NCBI GenBank assembly: GCA_035253505.1
Contig: DATFCC010000093.1
Span: forward strand, 1 to 14,898
Reading direction: 5' to 3'
From: AWTP1-13 sp035253505
GTDB taxonomy: Bacteria > Pseudomonadota > Alphaproteobacteria > Rhizobiales > Hyphomicrobiaceae
DNA length: 14,898 bases
Both the position numbers and the translations under genes were made by a program. The notes under the pieces were generated by a model. The model worked only from the letters and a program-made list of their open reading frames with translations, did not search any database and was not told the DNA's origin. Positions 13,403 through 14,898 of this stretch are shown piece after piece (position 1 is the first letter of the stretch; the number at the start of each line of letters is the position of its first letter).

Positions 13403-14898
13403 TCAGCGCAGGCGGTTGAACTGGGCATTGATGGCGGCGATGGTGGTGTCGCGGAACTCGCCGTCGAGCGGCCCCTTGTAGAGGCCGGCGTCGCGCAGCT
13501 TGGCCTGTAGCGCCTGCCGGAATTCCTTGCTCCACGTGTTCGACTTCTGCGTCATCTGCTTTTGCGAGAACTCGTTGCCGCGCTCCAGCGACCGCATCAT
13601 GAGTTCGGCGGCCTCGACGGGGTTCTTGCGATCCACGCCGCGCCCGAGCTGCAGCATCCAGGCGAGATTGTTCATGGCGATGGAGTTTCCAAGGCCCGCC
13701 GCTTTCCGGAACAAGGCGACGGCCGCAGCCTCGTTGCGCTCGACGCCCTTGCCCTGCACGTAGAGAAGCCCGAGATCCGACATCGCCACGGCGCTGCCGC
13801 GATCGGCGCCGCGCTTGTACCACATGACCGCCTGGGCCAAGTCGGCCGGGACCCCCTTGCCCTGCTGGTAGAGCGAGCCGAGGCCCGCCATGCCGTTGGC
13901 GTTGCCCATATCGGCGGCCTTCCGGAACCAGTAGGCCGACTTGGCCGGGTCGGTGGGCACGCCGCTCGTGCCGCTGATGAGCAGGCGGCCGAGATCGACC
14001 ATCGCCGGCGAATAGTCGGCCTCGGACGCCGCGGTGAGCAGGCGCGAGCCTTCGGCGGCGTCCTTGTCGACGTTGCGGCCCTCGACCAGCATGCGGCCGA
14101 GCAGACCCATCGCTTCCGGGTTGCCTTGCGCCGACGCCGAGCGCAGCAGGCGCACGCCTTCCTGCTTGTCGACGGCGACCCCGCGCCCCTCGAGCAGGGC
14201 AACGGCAAGCGCGCCCTCGGATGCCGCGTCACCGGCGTCCGCGCCCTTGCGATACCAGCCGGCAGCCTGGGCCTCGTCGCGGGGGACGCCGAGGCCCCCG
14301 GCATAGAGCCGGCCCATGCGATGCATGGCACCGGTGTTGCCGTCCGTTGCCAGGTTGCGCACCGTGCGCACGAAGTCGGCCGAGCTGTCTCCCGCGCGCC
14401 AGATTTCGAGTGCGGCTTCGCTGCCCGGCACCATGGACGCCAGGCGCTGGGTGAATTCCCGGGTGTCGGCGACGGGGCGCTCGTTGAGGGCGACGACGAT
14501 GTCGCCGAGGCGCAAGCCGGCCTGAGCCCCGGGGCCGCCGGGCGCAGTGGCGGTGATGAGCACGGCCTCGGCGTCGCGAAGGCCGAGCGCGGCGGCGAGC
14601 GGCCGCTCCAGTGTTTCCACGGTCACGCCGAGCCAGCCGCTCTGGCTCTCGTTCGGCAGGCTGCCGAGCTTCACGCGCAGCTTGCTGACCTTGCCCAGCG
14701 GCCGCGCGACGGTGTCCGGCGGATTGCGGGGTGTGTTCCTCTCCGGCGTCTCGCTGGAGGCGACGCGCCGGCGCTCCTCCTCCTTGCGCCGCTCCTCGGC
14801 CTCCGCCTGGGCCTTGCGGCGCGCGTCCGCGTCCGCCTGCGCACGCCGCTGTGCTTCCGCGTCGGCCTCCGCCCTCTGTCTGGCCGCGGCCTCGGCAT
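13403..14898 (-). CDS. Coiled coil-PDZ-Sel1 repeat-peptidoglycan-binding-like protein, 5' partial
   Basis: The minus-strand frame is open from the right edge to the TGA at 13403, 497 visible residues; the GTG at 14674 is internal. Residues about 1-52 are a charged Ala/Glu/Arg/Gln helix ('AEADAEAQRRAQADADARRK'), likely a coiled coil. A Pro-rich linker follows, then a PDZ domain at about 86-168 ('GWLGVTVETL', 'PGAQAGLRLGDIVVALNERP'). Next come seven Sel1-type repeats of about 36 residues (about 187-440, pattern A.g.LG.ly..G.GV..D...A..w..kAA..G). The C-terminus at about 458-497 ('LQAKLRDAGLYKGPLDGEFR', 'TTIAAINAQ') resembles a peptidoglycan-binding module. It probably acts at the cell envelope as a scaffold or protein-quality factor; an N-terminal signal or membrane anchor would lie outside the window. 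No enzyme motif is visible. Confidence 0.85.
   Translation of the reverse strand, partial: AEAAARQRAEADAEAQRRAQADADARRKAQAEAEERRKEEERRRVASSETPERNTPRNPPDTVARPLGKVSKLRVKLGSLPNESQSGWLGVTVETLERPLAAALGLRDAEAVLITATAPGGPGAQAGLRLGDIVVALNERPVADTREFTQRLASMVPGSEAALEIWRAGDSSADFVRTVRNLATDGNTGAMHRMGRLYAGGLGVPRDEAQAAGWYRKGADAGDAASEGALAVALLEGRGVAVDKQEGVRLLRSASAQGNPEAMGLLGRMLVEGRNVDKDAAEGSRLLTAASEADYSPAMVDLGRLLISGTSGVPTDPAKSAYWFRKAADMGNANGMAGLGSLYQQGKGVPADLAQAVMWYKRGADRGSAVAMSDLGLLYVQGKGVERNEAAAVALFRKAAGLGNSIAMNNLAWMLQLGRGVDRKNPVEAAELMMRSLERGNEFSQKQMTQKSNTWSKEFRQALQAKLRDAGLYKGPLDGEFRDTTIAAINAQFNRLR

Noticed and set aside
14671..14898. A 75-codon minus-strand frame at the right edge
   Set aside because: It is in a different frame from the Sel1-repeat protein, whose own frame stays open to the edge and gives a sensible coiled coil.
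1..14898. CRISPR arrays, tRNA or rRNA genes, transposases and prophage genes
   Set aside because: I saw no regularly spaced direct repeats, no cloverleaf or ribosomal RNA sequence, and no transposase or phage protein motif on either strand.

Overview
The window is GC-rich, gene-dense bacterial chromosome. Gene content suggests an alphaproteobacterium: an Omp25/Omp31-type outer membrane barrel, a regulator built like the alphaproteobacterial XRE family ending in a 'VPVxFFFE'-like segment, and many acyl-CoA dehydrogenases. I cannot name the genus. All calls come from reading the sequence; no database search was run.

Layout. (a) 1-3174, plus strand: the tail of a MaoC-like hot-dog protein, a CoA-pyrophosphatase-type NUDIX hydrolase and two tandem acyl-CoA dehydrogenases. 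This looks like an acyl-CoA (beta-oxidation-like) operon, ended by a hairpin at 3192-3230. (b) 3175-3569: about 400 bases without a gene, containing several perfect inverted repeats, the most notable a nested stem-loop at 3428-3480. They lie upstream of an unrecognised GNAT-like gene (3570-4364). Its 3' end overlaps by 51 bases the 3' end of a convergent gene with a PAS-like C-terminus (4314-5150, minus). (c) 5340-6564: a GntR/HutC-family regulator followed by a diverged XRE-type regulator. (d) 6565-6990: non-coding, with hairpins, an AT-rich patch, dyads and one exact DnaA-box match. (e) 6991-7593, minus: an outer membrane beta-barrel protein with its own terminator.

(f) 7939-13390 is the metabolic core. 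A minus-strand set leuC-leuD-cupin (10388 down to 7939) is transcribed divergently from a plus-strand set of three nearly touching genes (10592-13390). These three encode a beta-hydroxyacid dehydrogenase (LtnD-like), a four-carbon acid sugar kinase (OtnK/DUF1537) and a class II aldolase/decarboxylase (OtnC-like). They match the known route from tetronic acids such as L-threonate to dihydroxyacetone phosphate: oxidise, phosphorylate, decarboxylate. The isomerase OtnI is not in the window. The LeuCD pair keeps every Fe-S cysteine but differs from leucine-pathway enzymes at several usually conserved positions, so it may be a catabolic paralogue. (g) 13403 to the right edge, minus: a large protein with a charged coiled coil, a PDZ domain, seven Sel1 repeats and a peptidoglycan-binding-like C-terminus. 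Its start lies beyond the window.

The least explained items are the structured leader at 3377-3511, the overlapping convergent GNAT-like/PAS-like pair, and the LeuCD-cupin set facing the acid-sugar operon.
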